Shown: positions 63,283 through 64,000 of the stretch, piece by piece
Numbering within the stretch: position 1 is the first letter of the stretch
Layout of the letters: each line of letters begins with the position of its first letter
Translations under genes and position numbers: made by a program
The notes under the pieces: model-generated
Database searches by the model: none
What the model was told of the DNA's origin: nothing
The model's input: only the letters and a program-made list of their open reading frames with translations
Origin: Sphingobium sp.
GTDB lineage: Bacteria; Pseudomonadota; Alphaproteobacteria; Sphingomonadales; Sphingomonadaceae
Assembly: GCA_035196065.1 (NCBI GenBank)
Contig: CP136575.1
Location: 2,954,769 to 3,018,768 of the forward strand
DNA length: 64,000 bases
Direction of reading: 5' to 3'

Positions 63283-64000
<718 letters not shown>

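Overview
The window is a chromosomal segment of an alphaproteobacterium, most likely a sphingomonad (Sphingomonadales; Sphingopyxis, Sphingorhabdus or a relative). The evidence is the rodZ-cpoB-tilS-ftsH block, DUF1465/RcdA and DUF465 small proteins, a GAF-type PtsP, high GC content, a run of acyl-CoA and short-chain dehydrogenase genes, and short GC-rich intergenic hairpins. Genes are densely packed with many 1-4 base start/stop overlaps. I see no phage, insertion sequence, CRISPR array or integrase. Two genes are cut by the edges: soxA on the left and tgt on the right.

Region by region. (1) 1-8136, minus strand: one tight operon for stepwise N-demethylation of a methylated amine of the glycine betaine type: dimethylglycine-dehydrogenase-like flavoprotein, GbcA-like Rieske oxygenase, cupin, and SoxB, SoxD, SoxA of heterotetrameric sarcosine oxidase. 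(2) 8370-14243: tRNA-Leu(CAA), a coniferyl-aldehyde-dehydrogenase-like enzyme, thiolase, an isonitrile-hydratase-like DJ-1 protein and a lipidated PQQ/haem c alcohol dehydrogenase. (3) 14374-16345: glnB-glnA behind a textbook sigma-54 promoter; glnE, which adenylylates GlnA, lies at 60605-63271. (4) 16450-34252: aldehyde dehydrogenase, M20 peptidase, fatty acid desaturase, RcdA/DUF465 genes, ptsP, rodZ, cpoB, tilS, ftsH, rpoZ, a phospholipase-D enzyme, a lipid methyltransferase-like protein, an MFS transporter and a CHAP protein. (5) 34412-48555: an acyl-CoA catabolic island with a FadB-like multifunctional enzyme, beta-lactamase-fold esterase, four SDRs, three acyl-CoA dehydrogenases, an ACAD11/LvaA-type kinase, a zinc alcohol dehydrogenase and a GPH symporter. 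(6) 48556-50690: a region with only one protein gene (lysR) and apparently several small RNAs. (7) 50691-64000: GST, small proteins, a PQQ-type sugar dehydrogenase with a DUF1800-DUF1501 pair, an esterase, then housekeeping genes xth, erpA, M23 peptidase, DUF455, bcp, glnE and tgt.

The most interesting signal is in region 6. A LysR-type regulator gene (49479-50354) is flanked by two plus-strand promoters. Each carries the same LysR-type palindrome (TTGCA-N5-TGCAA) exactly 21 bases upstream of an identical 12-base block that begins with the -35 hexamer, and the two promoters align without gaps. Neither promoter leads into a protein gene. The one near lysR is followed within about 65 bases by a canonical intrinsic terminator, and the distal one by a CU-rich segment and another hairpin. 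I read this as a candidate LysR/two-small-RNA regulon, arranged like OxyR-OxyS.

A second notable unit is the coupled acyl-CoA dehydrogenase/alcohol dehydrogenase/kinase operon (39369-42819). It looks like a split ACAD11, comparable to the LvaA/LvaC pair used for 4-hydroxyacyl-CoA. A near-identical 16-base operator-like sequence lies at the same distance from the start codons of that operon and of the distant coniferyl-type aldehyde dehydrogenase.
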